Assembly (NCBI RefSeq): GCF_019890635.1
Contig: NZ_JAIOAB010000022.1
Location: 1-64,000, forward strand
Source of the DNA: Streptomyces sennicomposti
GTDB lineage: Bacteria; Actinomycetota; Actinomycetes; Streptomycetales; Streptomycetaceae
DNA: 64,000 nucleotides
Reading direction: 5' to 3'
In this document: positions 1 to 10,700 of the stretch, in pieces
How positions within the stretch are numbered: position 1 is the first letter of the stretch
Layout of the letters: the number at the start of each line of letters is the position of its first letter
Notes under the pieces: model-generated
What the model was told of the DNA's origin: nothing
The model's database searches: none
Seen by the model: the letters and a program-made list of their open reading frames with translations, nothing else
Translations under genes and position numbers: made by a program

Positions 1-2400
1 GGAACGCAGACGCACGGCCGGCCGGACCCCGACCTTTTCGGAACGATCGGATTCTTCTCCAATACGGTGGCGCTGCGCTGCCGGGTGGATTCGGCACTGA
101 CCTTCGACCAGTTTCTCGGTCTCGTGAGCGAAACGGTCCACGACGCACTGGACTACCAGGACGTTCCGTTCGAGGTGGTGGTGGGCGCACTGGCTCCCGA
201 CCGTGCCGCCGACCGGAATCCCCTGTTCCAGGCTGCCATCACCTATGGCATGACCGATCTGAGCGACGTATGGGCGCTGGAAGGTCTCCAGGTCACGCTC
301 CTGCCGGACCCCGCGGAATTGTCGGGGCTCCAGTTCGACCTGTCGCTGGACGTACAGCGGCTGGCGGGCGAAGTCTCGCTCGACGTCGAATTCAACCGCC
401 GGCGGTTCTCCGACGCGGCCATGCGGCGGTTCGCCAAGGCCTACGGCGACCTGCTGGGCGCACTCACCCGGCAGCCCGATGTCGCGCTCGGCGGCATTCC
501 GCTGCTCGACCAGGCCGCACTGACGGAAACGCTGGCGCTCGGCGCGAGCGGTGAACCGGAGGGCGGCCGTACTCCCTCGGACCCCACGTCCGCATGGGAC
601 CTTTTCGAACTGACGGCGGCCACCGTGCCCGAACGGGAGGCAGTCGTCGCGGACGGCACGCGGCTCACCTTCGCCGAACTGGCCGGCCGGGCGCGGACGA
701 TGGCCGCGGGCCTCGGGGCTCGCGGCGTGCGCACCGGCACCGTGGTGGGGATCTGCCTGGACAGGCGCAGCGATCTGATCGTCGCGATGCTCGCCACCTG
801 GTGCGCGGGCGGCGCCTTCCTGCTGCTGGATCCGCGCCAGCCCGGGTTCCGCCGCCGCCTGCTCCTCCAGGAGGCGGACATCGCTCTCGTCATCGCGGAC
901 GAGACGTTCGCCGAGGTGGAGACCGTCTCGACGGCCGCCCTCCTGGCGGACGCCGAGAAGACCCCGGGAGACGATCCGGCCGAGGGCGGCTTCGTGCGGC
1001 GCCCGGCCGCCGCTCCGGCCTACGTGGTCTTCACACCGGGTTCCACCGGACGGCCCAGAGGCGTGGTCATCGATCAGGCGAGCCTGGTCGCCCTCGCCAC
1101 CACCCGACTGGCCCCGGTGTACGCACGGTTGCCCGAAGGCCGCCAGGTGAATGTCGGTGCGCTGAGTGCCCTGACCTCCGGCGTGTTCGTCAGCCAGTGT
1201 CTCGGCATGATCGCCTTCGGGCACCGGCTGCTGCTGATCGACGAGGACGAGCGAACGGACCCGTATCAGCTGCTCGCCCGTGGATCGGACCCCGAAACGG
1301 CGATCGAGGTACTCGACTGCGCGAGTGGCCGGCTCGAAATGCTGGTCGACGACGGCCTCCTGGCGCTCCCGCACCCGCCGAAGATCGTGGTGATCGGCGG
1401 CGAGAGCCCGTCGGACCGGCTGTGGCAGCGCCTGCACGACGAACCCGGGCTGCTCGCGTTCCACGCGTACGGCCTCAACGAGTGCACCGTCGAATCGGCC
1501 AGGGCGGAGATTCGCAAACACCCGGAGCCGGTGGCCGGGCGCGCGACCGGCACGTCCCGGATCTACGTCGTCGACGACCAGTTGCAGTTGCTGCCGCCCC
1601 TGTTCGTCGGTGAGATCTGCGTCGGCGGCCCCGGGGTGGCCCAGGGGTATGCGGGACAGCCGGCGCACACCAGCGAGCGATTCGTGGCCGACCCCTTCAG
1701 CCCGGTCCCCGGACAGCGCATGTACCGCACCGGCGACAAGGGCCGGCTGCGTCCCGACGGGCAGTTGGAGCTGTGGGGGCGTCTCGACGACCAGGTCACG
1801 ATCCGCGGCCTGCGCATCGAGCCGGCGGAAGTGGAGAGCGTGCTGCTCGCGCACCCCGCCGTCGCCCACGCCGCGGTCGTGGCGGCCCAGGCCGGCACCC
1901 GCATGGCCGAACTGGTGGCGTACGTCGTGCCGGGCGACGCAGGCCAGGACGCGCTGACGCCCGCCGCCGTCCGGGAGTTCCTGCGCGGCAGGCTCCCCTC
2001 CGCGCTGTTGCCCGACCGGGTGCAGGTTCTCGCCGCTCTCCCGACCACTGCCGACGGGAGGGTGGACCGCGGGAAACTGTCGGGCGGCGATCCGACGGGC
2101 ACCGTGTCGGACACCGCCCGAGGCGTCCCGGGATCCGCCGGCCCCCGTGAACGGCAGCTGTGCCAGATCGTGGCCGAGGCGATCGGTGTTCCGCGGGCGG
2201 GCGTCGACGACAACTTCTTCGACCTCGGCGGAGATTCGCTGCTCGCCATGGTCGTGATCGGCCGGGTACGCGCCGTCATGGGCTGTGAGCTGCGGCTTCG
2301 GGCGTTCTTCGACATGCGGACGCTCGGGGAGCTGGCCGCTCAGCTCCGTGCCGAGGACAGCGCGCCCCGGCCCGTGCTGGGCAGGAGAGCGGACTCATGA
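1..2400 (+). CDS. NRPS, partial: C (C-terminal part)-A-PCP with degenerate adenylation domain
   Basis: Nonribosomal peptide synthetase open at the left edge; 799 residues are visible. Residues 1-160 are the end of a condensation domain (FFSNTVALR, YQDVPFEVVV), 195-680 an adenylation domain, and 720-790 a carrier domain with its phosphopantetheine serine in GGDSL (S746). The adenylation domain lacks conserved features: A3 reads FTPGSTGRPRG instead of YTSGSTGxPKG, the A4 aspartate that binds the substrate amino group is absent (ALSALTSGVF), A5 is AYGLNECTVE, and the catalytic A10 lysine is arginine (DGRVDR). I infer that this module cannot activate its own amino acid and is loaded in trans or skipped. 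There is no TE; the protein ends just after the carrier domain. The NRPS call is secure, the inactivity is inferred. Confidence 0.93.
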   Translation, partial: GTQTHGRPDPDLFGTIGFFSNTVALRCRVDSALTFDQFLGLVSETVHDALDYQDVPFEVVVGALAPDRAADRNPLFQAAITYGMTDLSDVWALEGLQVTLLPDPAELSGLQFDLSLDVQRLAGEVSLDVEFNRRRFSDAAMRRFAKAYGDLLGALTRQPDVALGGIPLLDQAALTETLALGASGEPEGGRTPSDPTSAWDLFELTAATVPEREAVVADGTRLTFAELAGRARTMAAGLGARGVRTGTVVGICLDRRSDLIVAMLATWCAGGAFLLLDPRQPGFRRRLLLQEADIALVIADETFAEVETVSTAALLADAEKTPGDDPAEGGFVRRPAAAPAYVVFTPGSTGRPRGVVIDQASLVALATTRLAPVYARLPEGRQVNVGALSALTSGVFVSQCLGMIAFGHRLLLIDEDERTDPYQLLARGSDPETAIEVLDCASGRLEMLVDDGLLALPHPPKIVVIGGESPSDRLWQRLHDEPGLLAFHAYGLNECTVESARAEIRKHPEPVAGRATGTSRIYVVDDQLQLLPPLFVGEICVGGPGVAQGYAGQPAHTSERFVADPFSPVPGQRMYRTGDKGRLRPDGQLELWGRLDDQVTIRGLRIEPAEVESVLLAHPAVAHAAVVAAQAGTRMAELVAYVVPGDAGQDALTPAAVREFLRGRLPSALLPDRVQVLAALPTTADGRVDRGKLSGGDPTGTVSDTARGVPGSAGPRERQLCQIVAEAIGVPRAGVDDNFFDLGGDSLLAMVVIGRVRAVMGCELRLRAFFDMRTLGELAAQLRAEDSAPRPVLGRRADS

Positions 2401-2699
2401 CGGTGGCGACGACGCCCGGCCCCCGATCGCGGACAACCCGGCCTCGGGGATGACAGACTCGACCGGCAACACAGCTCCGGCTTCGGCGATTTGAGGTGCG
2501 AACCTCGTCCTTGCCGGAGTTCCGCCCCTGCTCAGCACGCTGACACGCGGCCCCGCCCCCACCTCGGACGGATCTTGACGAGGCCTGTGGGTGTGTCTCG
2601 CCGGCGAGACACACCCACGGGCCTCGGCGGGCGCCGGCCACGGCACATTCCAGGCGCCGGCCGGGCGGCCGGAGAAATGCACTCGGAGGAGAGACTTCT
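2401..2699. promoter_or_regulatory. Intergenic region with operator, NRPS to monooxygenase
   Basis: About 300 bases without a credible gene between the first NRPS and the monooxygenase. The only structure I see is the long palindrome at 2581-2624 listed separately. A GGAGGAGAG ribosome binding site sits just before the ATG at 2700. Confidence 0.6.
2581..2624. promoter_or_regulatory. Operator copy 1 (core 2594-2611) in a 44-bp palindrome
   Basis: The core is TGTCTCGCCGGCGAGACA at 2594-2611, a perfect 18-bp palindrome. Here the symmetry extends to 44 bp with a single mismatched pair. It lies about 90 bp upstream of the monooxygenase start. The same core occurs at five other intergenic positions of the cluster, which argues for a protein-binding site. 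This copy alone could also fold as a hairpin after the NRPS gene. Confidence 0.8.
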
Positions 2700-4499
2700 A
2701 TGTCCAGGCAGAACGTGTCGGAGCACATCGCGAAGGTCGCCGCGGAGCGGGCCAAGAGACTGCGGCCGGACGGCATCGACCAATACCTGCCCCTGAGTGG
2801 CGGGTTCGCGCACATGAACGAGGACCCCTTCACCGATCGCATCGAGCGCGAGCCGTACCGCGACCACGTCACGGTCGCGGTCATCGGCGGGGGGTTCGCC
2901 GGCCTGATGACGGGCGCCCACCTGAAGGAGGCGGGGGTCGGCGACGTCAGGATCGTCGACACCGGAGGCGACTTCGGCGGAACCTGGTACTGGAACAGGT
3001 ACCCGGGCGCCCAGTGCGACATCGCGTCCATGATCTACCTGCCGTTGCTGGAGGAGACCGGCTACGTGCCCACCGAGTGGTACGTGCGCGGCCCGGAGAT
3101 CCTGGAGCACTGCCAACGCATCGGCAAGCACTACGGGTTGTACGAGAACGCGCTCTTCCACACCCGGGTCACCGGCTTGGACTGGGACGAGTCCACCCGG
3201 CTGTGGACGGTGCGGACCGACCGCGGTGACGAGTTCACCGCCCAGTTCGTGAGCCTGGGGCTCGGCCACCTGTCCGTGCCGAAGCTGCCCGGCATCCCGG
3301 GCATCGAGACCTTCGCGGGCCACACCTTCCACGCGAGCCGGTGGGACTACGCCTACACCGGCGACCCGGTCGGCGGACCGCTCGGCAATCTGCGGGACAA
3401 GCGGGTGGCGATCATCGGCACCGGCGCCACCGCGGTGCAGTGCGTCCCTCACCTGGCCACCGCATGCCGGGAACTGTTCGTGTTCCAGCGCACGCCGTCC
3501 GTCATCGAGGTCCGCAACAACCGGCCGATCGACCCGGAGTGGTTCGCGCAGATGGCGACGCCCGGATGGCAGCAGCGCTGGCTGGACAACTACGCGGCCA
3601 ACATGACGGCGGCCGAGCAGCCGGCCGAGGACCTGATCAACGACGGCTGGACCGCCATGGCGAAGATGTGGCGCAACGCCGGAGAGGGCTCGCGGCCGGA
3701 CTCGGACACGTCGGAGGAGATCGGCGGCGAGTACTACGCGGACATCGAGAAGATGGGCCGGCTCCATGCCCGGGTGGAGGAGACGGTCAAGGACGCACGG
3801 ACCGCGGAACTCCTCAAGCCCTGGTACTTCCTTCCGTGCAAGCGCATGACCTTCCACGACGAGTATCTGGACGCCTACAACGAGCCGACGGTGCGTCTCG
3901 TCGACACGGACGGCAAGGGGGTCGAGCGGATCACGCCGCGAGGCGTCGTGGTGGACGGCACCGAGTACGAGGTGGACTGCGTCATCTACGCGTCGGGGTT
4001 CGAGGTCGGCACCGCGCCCACCCGGCGTGCCGGATTCGACCCCGTCGGCAGGGACGGCAGGCGGCTGTCGGAGCACTGGAGCGACGGTATGCGCACGATG
4101 CACGGACTTCATGTGCACGGGTTCCCGAACGCGTTCCTCGTTCAGTCGCTCACGGGCGGGACGCGGTTCTCCAACCTCTCGCACAACCTGTCCGAGGCGG
4201 CCAGGACCGTCGCCACCGTCATCGCGCACGCGGTCACCACGGGGGCCGATGTCGTCGAACTCACCCGGCAGGCGGAGGACGCCTGGATGAGCAATGTGGG
4301 AGTCGATCCGGAGTGGCGCACATTCCTGGGCACGGAATGCACTCCCGGCTACTCCAACAACGAGGGAATGGATCTCGGTCCGCATTCTCTTTGGGACGAA
4401 CACGAGTTTCCCGACGGCCTGGGTTTCTTCCGGCACCTTCAGGAATGGCGGGGCAGCGGGGCGTTCGACGGCCTGGAATTCCACCGCTCGGACAGGTGA
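2700..4499 (+). CDS. Flavin-dependent Baeyer-Villiger-type monooxygenase
   Basis: 599-residue class B flavoprotein monooxygenase. An FAD-binding Rossmann motif (GGGFAG, near residue 62) is followed by the Baeyer-Villiger signature FxGxxxHxxxWD, seen as FAGHTFHASRWDY near residues 203-215, and a second dinucleotide motif for NADPH (GTGATA). The length fits the cyclohexanone/phenylacetone monooxygenase group, which inserts oxygen next to a ketone using FAD, NADPH and O2. It starts at ATG 2700 behind GGAGGAGAG. It stands alone between two operator palindromes, so it is probably its own transcription unit and a tailoring or precursor enzyme of the cluster. The substrate cannot be read from sequence; N- or S-oxygenation is an alternative. 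Confidence 0.9.
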   Translation: MSRQNVSEHIAKVAAERAKRLRPDGIDQYLPLSGGFAHMNEDPFTDRIEREPYRDHVTVAVIGGGFAGLMTGAHLKEAGVGDVRIVDTGGDFGGTWYWNRYPGAQCDIASMIYLPLLEETGYVPTEWYVRGPEILEHCQRIGKHYGLYENALFHTRVTGLDWDESTRLWTVRTDRGDEFTAQFVSLGLGHLSVPKLPGIPGIETFAGHTFHASRWDYAYTGDPVGGPLGNLRDKRVAIIGTGATAVQCVPHLATACRELFVFQRTPSVIEVRNNRPIDPEWFAQMATPGWQQRWLDNYAANMTAAEQPAEDLINDGWTAMAKMWRNAGEGSRPDSDTSEEIGGEYYADIEKMGRLHARVEETVKDARTAELLKPWYFLPCKRMTFHDEYLDAYNEPTVRLVDTDGKGVERITPRGVVVDGTEYEVDCVIYASGFEVGTAPTRRAGFDPVGRDGRRLSEHWSDGMRTMHGLHVHGFPNAFLVQSLTGGTRFSNLSHNLSEAARTVATVIAHAVTTGADVVELTRQAEDAWMSNVGVDPEWRTFLGTECTPGYSNNEGMDLGPHSLWDEHEFPDGLGFFRHLQEWRGSGAFDGLEFHRSDR

Positions 4500-4512
4500 C
4501 GCCGCTCGCCCC

Positions 4513-4529
4513 GTCTCGCCGGCGAGACA
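4513..4529. promoter_or_regulatory. Operator copy 2
   Basis: GTCTCGCCGGCGAGAC at 4513-4528 is identical to the core of the other copies; the outer T of the 18-mer is C here while the outer A at 4529 is kept. It lies 14 bp after the monooxygenase stop and about 230 bp before the large NRPS, so it would control the NRPS-exporter-NRPS-dioxygenase operon. Confidence 0.78.
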
Positions 4530-4757
4530 GTCCTCCCGGGCTCCGTCGAGTGCTGCCCGGGAATCGTTCACCCTGGCGAGTGCCGCCTGTTAGCCTCGCG
4601 AAGTCGATACAACTCCGTTTTCCCTTTGCCAATTAATTCGGCCGACACAACGGCTCCCGATACCGCTGCGGCCCGATGCCTGGCCGGTGGTTTCGGCGCC
4701 TGAGCCATCGGCTGCGGATCGCGACTGGTAGCGGTCGGAAACAGCGAGGTAGCCTGC

Positions 4758-7700
4758 ATGATTCCGTTGTCGTTCGCGCAGCAGCGGTTGTGGATCATCG
4801 GTCAGCTGGCGGGGCCGAGTGCGGCGTACAACATGCCGTTGGTGCTGCGTCTGTCCGGGACGCTGGACCGGCAGGCGCTGACGGCGGCGCTGGGCGACGT
4901 GGTGGGCCGGCACGAGAGCCTGCGGACCGTCTTCCCGGACATCGACGGCGAACCCGTCCAGCACATCATCCCCGCAGACGCCGTCACCCTGCCCCTGACC
5001 TGGACGGACACCGACGACGAACAGGTCACCGGCCTCGCCGTCCAGGCCGCCGCACACGTCTTCGACCTCACCACCGAAATACCCCTACGAGTGAGCGTCT
5101 TCGCCACCCGGCCCGACGAACACGTCCTGCTCCTGCTGGTCCACCACATCGCCTGCGACGGCTGGTCCGTCGGCCCCCTCGGCAAAGACCTCGCCACCGC
5201 CTACACCGCACGCACCACCGGCACCACCCCGCAATGGACCGACCTCCCCGTCCAGTACGCCGACTACACCCTCTGGCAACGCGACCTCCTCGGCTCCCAG
5301 GACGACCCCACCAGCACCGCCGCCCGCCAAAGCGCCCACTGGCGCGACGCACTGACCGCACTCCCCACCGAACTCGGCCTCCCCCTCGACCGGCCACGCC
5401 CCACGACAGCCACCCACCACGGCGCCCACACACCCCTCACCATCGACACCCACACCCACACCCGCATCACCGAACTCGCCCGAAACACCGGCGTGACCCC
5501 CTTCATGGTCGTCCAGGCCGCCCTCGCCGTCCTCCTCGCCCAACTCACCGGCGAAACCGACATCCCCCTCGGCACACCCGTCGCCGGACGCACCGAAGAA
5601 GCCCTCCACGACCTCATCGGCCTCTTCCTCAACACCCTCGTCCTGCGCACCGACGTCTCCGGCGACCCCACCTTCACCCAACTCCTCACCCGAGTACGGG
5701 ACACCGACCTCGCCGCCTTCGAAAACCAAGACCTCCCCTTCGAACGCCTCGTAGAAATCACCGCCCCACCACGAACCGCGGCACGCCACCCCCTCTTCCA
5801 GGTCATGCTCTCCTTCGACACCAACACCGAAGCCGCCTTCGACCTCCCCGGACTCACCACCACCGAATTCCAACTCCCCGGACACGACACAGCCAAATTC
5901 GACCTCAATTTCGAGTTCGAGGAGCGGTTCGGTCCGGAGGGACAGCCGACCGGCATCAAGGGGAATCTCGAGTACGCCACCGACCTCTTCGACCACCACA
6001 CGGTCCAGGCATGGGCCGAGCGGCTCAGCCACCTGCTCGCGGAACTGACCTCCGACCCCGACCGGCCCATCGACCTCGCGGACCAGCAGACGCGGACCCG
6101 CGGCTTCCGCGGCGAACTCGGCGAGACCGAGGCGGTGCTCGCGGGGTATCCCGGCATCGCCGAGGCCACGATCGTCGCCCGCGAGGACCTCCCGGGCGGC
6201 AAGCGTCTGGTCGGCTACGTGGTGCCCGGCCCCGGCCTCGACCCGGACGCCGCCGTACGGCTGCCCGCGATGCTGCGCGAGCACGCTGCCGGGCTGCTGC
6301 CCGCGCACCTGGTCCCGGCCGCGGTCGTGGTCCTGGACCGGCTGCCGCTGACGGACGACGGAAAACCGGACCACGAGGCGCTGCCCGCGCCGGACGACGC
6401 CGTCGTGGCCGCCCGCCGTGCTCCGACGACCGTCCAGGAAGAGATCCTGTGCGCCGCGTTCGCCAAGGTGCTGAACCTGGAGCTGTCCACCGTCGGCATC
6501 GACGACAACTTCTTCCTCCTCGGCGGTCACTCCCTGCTCGCGACCCGGCTGGTCGCCCGCATCCGCGCCCTGCTCGGGGTCGAACTCGGCATCCGTACGC
6601 TGTTCGAGGCCCCCGACATCGCCGCCCTGGCCAAGGCGCTGGCCGGGGCCGGCCCCCCGCGTCCGGCGCTGGTGACCGCGGAGCGTCCGGAGCCGCTGCC
6701 GTTGTCGTCCGCACAGCAGCGGTTGTGGTTCCTGCACGAGTTGGAGGGACCGAGCGCCACCTACAACATCCCGGCGGTCATCAGGCTGTCCGGCGCGATC
6801 GACACCGGAGCGCTGGACGCGGCGCTGCGGGATGTCCTCGGGCGGCACGAGGTGCTGCGCACGCTCTTCCCCTCGGCCGAGGGACGGCCGTACCAGCGGG
6901 TGGTGCCGGTCGAGGAACTCGGCGAGGTGCTCACCGTGGTGCCGGCCGCCCTGGTCGGGCCGTCCGGACCGACCGCGTCGATCAGCCGGGCGGAGGGCCA
7001 CTGCTTCGACCTCTCGGCCGACGTGCCGTTCCGTGCCTGGCTGTTCGAGGCCGATGCGGACGACCACGTGCTGGTGCTGCTCGTGCACCACATCGCCGGT
7101 GACGGCTGGTCGCTGGCGCCGCTGGCCCGGGACCTCTCGGCGGCGTACACAGCGCGCCTGGCCGGCCAGGCGCCCGGATGGGAGCCGCTGCCGGTCCAGT
7201 ACGCGGACTACACGCTCTGGCAGCGTGAACTGCTCGGCGAGGCGCAGGACCCCGAGAGTTTGCTGAGCAGGCAACTGGCCTACTGGCGCGGCGCGCTGTC
7301 CGGCATACCGGAGGAACTGCCGCTGCCCGTCGACCGTGCCCGCCCCGCGGTGGCCACCCATCAGGGCGGGAGCGTGACGCTGGAGATCCCCGCGCTGCTG
7401 CACGCCCGGGCCGCCGAACTGGCCCGGGACGAAGGCGCGACGGTCTTCATGGTGCTCCAGGCCGCCTTGGCCGTGCTGCTCTCCCGGCTCGGCGCCGGCC
7501 AGGACATCGTGATCGGAACCCCGACGGCCGGGCGCACCGACGCCGCGCTCGACGACCTCGTCGGGTTCTTCGTCAACACCCTCGTCCTGCGCACGGACGT
7601 GTCCGGCGGTCCGTCCTTCGGCGAACTGCTCGCCCGGGTGCGGGAGCAGACGCTCGACGCGCTGGCGCACCAGGACGTACCGTTCGAGCGCCTGGTCGAG

Positions 7701-10700
7701 GAGCTGGCCCCGGCCCGTTCCATGGCCCGCCATCCGCTGTTCCAGGTCACGCTCGCGCTCCAGAACAACGCCGATCCCGTGCTCCGGCTGCCCGGCCTGC
7801 GCACGAGCGTCCTGCCCGACGAGGACACCGCGGCGAAGTTCGACCTCTCCTTCGACCTGCGCGAACGCTTCGACGAGCACGGCCGGCCCGCCGGTATGTC
7901 CGGCGAGGTCTTCTACGCCGTCGACCTGTTCGACCATGCGAGCGTCGAGCAGCTCGCCGAACGCTTCACCCGTGTCCTCGACACCCTGACCAGCGGCCCG
8001 GACCAGCGGGTCGACCAGGTTTCGGTGCTCTCGGCCGCGGAGCGGGAGAAGGTGCTGCACACCTGGAACGGCACCTCCCGCTCCGTCCCGTCCACGACCC
8101 TGCCGGCGCTCTTCCAGGACCAGGCCGCCCGCACTCCCGAGGCCACCGCGATCGTCTTCGACGGCGCCGCCTTGACCTACGGCGAGCTCAACAGCCGCGC
8201 CAACCGGCTCGCCCACCACCTGATCGAGCACGGGGTCGGCCCCGAGGACATCGTGGGCATGGCCCTGCCGCGGTCGATCGACCTCGTCGTGGCGATGCTC
8301 GGCGTGCTCAAGGCGGGTGCGGCGTATCTCCCGATCGACACCGAATACCCGAGGGAACGGGTCCGGTTCATGATCCAGGACGCGAAGCCGTCGTACGTGG
8401 TGACGCTCCGGGCCACCGCGGCATGGCTGCCGGCCGACGCCCCCCTTCTGGTCCTGGACGACGCTGCCACCCGGGAGGAGCTGAGCGCACACCTGGCCTG
8501 GAGTCACGACCCGGCCGACATCGAGCGCACCGGCCCGCTGACCCCCGCCCATCCCGCCTACGTCATCTACACCTCCGGCTCCACCGGAACCCCCAAGGGT
8601 GTGGCGGTACCGCACCACAGCATCACCAGCTTCATCGCCGTTCACCGTGATTCGGTCTTCGCCTGCGCCGCCGATCTGTCGGACAGTCGCCCGCTGCGGG
8701 TCGCGCTGACCACCTCCATCTCCTTCGACGCGGTGTGGGACCAGCTGTCGTGCCTGCTGGAGGGGCACGAGCTGCACGTCGTGAGCACGGAGGTGCTCTC
8801 CGACATCGGCCTCCTCGCGACCTGGCTGGACGCGCACGACGTCGACTTCCTGGAGCTGACCCCCACGCACATGGCCGCCGCTGTGTCGGAAGGCCTGTTC
8901 GACGACGGCCGCCGTACTCCGGCGCTGCTCGTGGTCGGTGGCGAGGCCGTGCCCGACTCGCTCTGGGAGTGGCTCGGATCGCTGAGCGGGGACACCCGCA
9001 GCTTCAGCTTCTACGGGCCCACGGAGTGCACGGTCTACCAGGTCTTCGCCGAGCCGCGATGCACGCCGCGGCCGGTACTCGGCAGCCCCACCTTCACCAT
9101 GCGGACGTTCGTGCTCGACGACGGCCTGGAACCGGTGGCCCCCGGTGTGACGGGCGAGTTGTACGTGACGGGCGCCGGTCTGGCGCGTGGCTACCTGAAC
9201 CGTCCCGCACTGACCGCGGAGCGGTTCGTGGCGTGCCCGTTCGGTGCGCCCGGCGAGCGGATGTACCGGACCGGGGACCTGGCGCGGTGGCGGGCGGACG
9301 GCACCCTCGAGTTCGTCGGCCGGGCCGACGACCAGGTGAAGATCCGGGGGTTCCGGATCGAGATCGGGGAGGTCGAGGCGGTGCTGGCCCGGTATCCCGG
9401 TATCGCCCGGGCCGTGGCGGTGGTCCGCGAGGACATCCCCGGTGACAAGCGTCTGGTCGGATATGCGGTACCCGCTCCGGGCCGGTCCCCGGAACAGATC
9501 GCGCAGTTGCCCGGCCTGTTGCGCCGGCATGCCGCGGGGCCGCTTCCGGACTACATGGTGCCGGCCGCGGTCGTGGTCCTGGACCGGCTGCCGTTGACCG
9601 CGAACGGCAAGCTGGACCGCAAGGCCCTGCCCGTCCCGGACTACGCGCTCGCCTCGACCCACCGCGCTCCGACGACCGTGCGGGAGGAGATGCTGTGTGC
9701 GGCGTTCGCCGAGGTGCTGGGTCTGCCCGGTGTCGGCGTCGACGACCACTTCTTCGAACTCGGCGGGCACTCCCTGCTCGCGACCCGGCTGGTCGCCCGC
9801 GTCCGCGCGCTGCTCGGGATGGAGATCACCATCCGCGCGTTGTTCGAGGCCCCCACGGTCGCCGCCCTGGCCGGTGCGCTGGTCGAGGCGGGACCCTCCC
9901 GTCCGGTGCTGGCGGCCGGGGTTCGTCCGCAGTCGCTGCCGTTGTCGTTCGCGCAGCAGCGGTTGTGGATCATCGGTCAGCTGGCGGGGCCGAGTGCGGC
10001 GTACAACATGCCGTTGGTACTGCGTCTGTCCGGGGCGCTGGACCGGCGGGCGCTGACGGCGGCGCTGGGCGACGTGGTGGGCCGGCACGAGAGCCTGCGG
10101 ACCATCTTCCCGGTCATCGACGGCGAACCCGTCCAGCACATCATCCCCGCAGACGCCGTCACCCTGCCCCTCGCCTGGGCGGACACCGACGACGAACAGG
10201 TCACCGGCCTCGCCGTCCAGGCCGCCGCACACGTCTTCGACCTCACCACCGAAATACCCCTACGAGTGAGCGTCTTCTCCACCCGGCCCGACGAACACGT
10301 CCTGCTCCTGCTGGTCCACCACATCGCCTGCGACGGCTGGTCCGTCGGCCCCCTCGGCAAAGACCTCGCCACCGCCTACACCGCACGCACCACCGGCACC
10401 ACCCCGCAATGGACCGACCTCCCCGTCCAGTACGCCGACTACACCCTGTGGCAACGCGACCTCCTCGGCTCCCAGGACGACCCCACCAGCACCGCCGCCC
10501 GCCAAAGCGCCCACTGGCGCGACGCACTGACCGCACTCCCCACCGAACTCGGCCTCCCCCTCGACCGGCCACGCCCCACGACAGCCACCCACCACGGCGC
10601 CCACACACCCCTCACCATCGACACCCACACCCACACCCGCATCACCGAACTCGCCCGAAACACCGGCGTGACCCCCTTCATGGTCGTCCAGGCCGCCCTC

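Noticed and set aside
2581..2624. Palindrome interpreted as a rho-independent terminator
   Set aside because: The same core recurs upstream of other operons, including within divergent promoter regions where no transcript ends, and has no loop. An operator explains all six copies better.
5085..10232. A 1,715-codon open frame antisense to the large NRPS
   Set aside because: GC-rich shadow frame. Low-complexity composition, no domain, and the opposite strand carries a full NRPS. Similar long antisense frames at 12863-16666 and 19599-23024 were rejected for the same reason.
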